Below are positions 61,971 to 64,000 of a stretch of DNA of 64,000 nucleotides, piece after piece. Under the pieces are notes generated by a model. The model saw only the letters and a list, made by a program, of their open reading frames with translations, was not told where the DNA came from and did not search any database. Numbering within the stretch: position 1 is the first letter of the stretch; every line of letters starts with the position of its first letter. A program made the position numbers and the translations under genes. Origin of the DNA: Caprimulgus europaeus (taxonomy: Eukaryota > Chordata > Aves > Caprimulgiformes > Caprimulgidae); the NCBI GenBank assembly GCA_907165065.1, contig OU015532.1:32659339-32723338 (forward strand), written 5' to 3'.

Positions 61971-64000
61971 GTCATACAGTAGTTAAACATGTCCCTGCAC
62001 GTCCTTCTCTACCAGTTACTGGAATTTTTTTTCCAGTTTAAGTAAGCTTTTAAAATAATTTTTCTCTTTCTTCATTTGAGCCGCTGAGCTCACCAACATA
62101 CAAAAGCTTTGAATTATGCATAACTGTAAACAAATTATTTGTTGTTAGCTTGAACATAATAATTAATTTATAGAAATATTTAACCTTAAGTTTACTGAAG
62201 TAGCACAGATGTCTGTCATCTATGTTGTACTGCAAAACCTTGTCTAGATCGAACTGTGTAGTTAAAGGTAACTATGACGACTCTGGCCTGAAAAACAGTT
62301 TTAAAGAAGCTAAGAGAGAATAATCACTTCAGAAAGAAATTGTTATCTGTAGTTAAAACAAATTAGATTTTCATGGGGCTTAACTTTAATGTGTGATTTC
62401 TAACATATTTGAAAGCTTTTGTCTGGCTACTATGTAAAAATAATATGATAATATTCTTTGACAGTGAGTTTTACTTTTATGTTAAGACACTTAAAAAACC
62501 CCTTATCTTAAGGAATTATGATTTTCATATAAAAATTTAAAGAATAGCAAATAAAAATAAATTAATTTCAAGGACTTGACTTTTGAGTAATTACTTAAGC
62601 TTTTGGATCATACAAAATTTAGGAATGGGGTGCAAAATACTTTTATGTTTCAGTAGATTATCTGATGTTTGTTGATGAAAATATATGCTATATCAGCAAA
62701 TATGGAAAGTCAAATATCAGGGAGAGGAGAAGATTCCTTTCATAAATCCATATGCAATACATGTACCACCCCCATTATAGGCCTTTCACCTGACCTCAGA
62801 GGTAAAATATATCTGGCAGCAGGAATTTAACACTTCTGTATAACAAATAGTAACCAATAAGAGCTCTTCCATGTTATTATTTATTTCATTTCAATTTTTC
62901 TTTGTGAAAATATAATCCAAACTGAAGGGTTTCTTTAATAGCTCTGGTCTCTGAAGAAATTAAATGTATATTAAGTTTTAAGAAGTATCAGTTCAACATC
63001 TTTTTCCAAAAAATGGTTTGCTGTTGGTGCAATAAGCTCCATGTAGCATTTTATATAAATAAACAAAACTGGACAAAAGCAAAAAATAAAATATCCACCA
63101 ACCTCAAAACAGACAAACACATTTTCTCTCTTTCACTCCCAAAATTTTCTGTCCACGCTTAGGTAGGGAGATCAACTCTTACTGTAGATAACTTTATTTT
63201 ATTTTACATAGTCCAAATTATTTAGAATACCATTTTGGAGCAATAGTTAGTTCTCTTAGGCCACTGTCTCAGGATTTCACTTTTTATTAAAAAATTATGA
63301 ACTTAAAAATAGATGGCTATATCCATACGTGCATGTGATATATGTATAGTTCTAAATTGGCTTCTGTCGTCTTGTTTCAGTTTTGTCCTGAAATTTTACA
63401 AACTGCTTTAATATTCTTTTACTAGTTCTGAAATTACAAGATACTTGCAATGAAAAATAATTTACAAAAGGGATGCAGAGAGCAATCCTGGTGTTCTTTT
63501 TTTATGCCAGTGAAAAAATAGCATTGATTTCAGTGTTATAAAATAACATCAAAGTAAACAATATTTTAAAATGAAATGGTATTTTGAACTAGATTAAGCA
63601 GTATCATTTCTATAAATTTGTGAATTTAAATTAAATCTATTTAAAGTAGAATATAGTTAAAAGTTATCCCTGGATGAGGCATTTATTCCATAATAATCCA
63701 TTCATGGGTGTTCTGGCGCAATATATGGCACTAAAAACAAATAATAAAGGAATAAATCAGAAAATATCAAAGTATGACAGAATTAGGTATTTTTAAAAAA
63801 TGGTTCTTCAATGTTTAGTAATGTCCCAAAGCTAAACAAATGTTAATAATACTCTCAAGGACACTGAGACAGGAAAGCTTCAGAAAGGTGACTCAAAAAA
63901 GGGAGGATTTTAATAATATTTAATCTGAAAAACTAGGATAAATTGAGCTTATCCCAGTTTGTAAAATCATTTTAAATCTGATGCACTGGAAGAGGATAAT

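Larger units (their letters stand above)
51000..64000. other. Long AT-rich stretch without a recognised gene
   Basis: Thirteen kilobases of mostly unique, AT-rich sequence with no CR1 or LTR that I can recognise. The simple repeats are listed separately. A minus-strand 129-codon frame at 54182-54571 and a minus-strand 97-codon frame at 57229-57522 have more balanced composition than their surroundings but no recognised domain. Confidence 0.5.

Noticed and set aside
1-64000. CRISPR arrays, tRNA or rRNA genes, bacterial operons
   Set aside because: No regularly spaced direct repeats, no tRNA B-box with cloverleaf potential noticed, and the repeat content is avian.

Overview
This window looks like intergenic or deep intronic DNA from a bird, probably a neoavian. 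The evidence is the repeat content. There are ten identifiable CR1 LINE insertions, most with the typical avian 3' end, and three long terminal repeats of kinds I recognise from avian endogenous retroviruses. Long stretches of AT-rich single-copy sequence separate them. I found no protein-coding exon, tRNA, rRNA, CRISPR array or bacterial-style gene that I can support. Nearly all open reading frames are short chance frames or lie inside CR1 and LTR copies.

Layout. The first 4 kb holds a CR1 3' end (194-414), a pure 105-bp (ATTTTT)n hexamer array (561-665), a solo LTR with 5-bp target-site duplications (1432-2013) and three CTCF-like motifs in one orientation. An old, diverged CR1 lies at 5605-5903. 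From 5.9 to 16.8 kb there is only a CR1 tail (13319-13425). A longer CR1 piece carrying the ORF2 C-terminus lies at 16806-17609. From 17.6 to 24.9 kb the sequence is mostly unique, with a G-quadruplex motif near 23.8 kb. At 24944-25830 an older CR1 is split by a younger CR1 of a different subfamily (25344-25587). Two CR1 tails lie almost end to end at 34276-34703. An incomplete LTR of another family follows at 35576-36587. Further CR1 pieces lie at 44666-44945 and 48229-49380; the latter spans reverse-transcriptase motifs whose catalytic aspartates are substituted. A third LTR lies at 50395-50999. The final 13 kb is unique AT-rich sequence with a (TA)n array at 54058-54099.

There are no genes here that work together. 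The main information is about repeat history: at least five CR1 3'-end types, one clear nested insertion giving relative ages, and three LTRs that share a similar 3' end. A few exon-like or unusually long open stretches (30.5 kb minus, 40.36 kb plus, 43.28-43.83 kb plus, 54.2-54.6 kb minus) are recorded as weak leads. All family assignments rest on recalled consensus sequences, not on a search.
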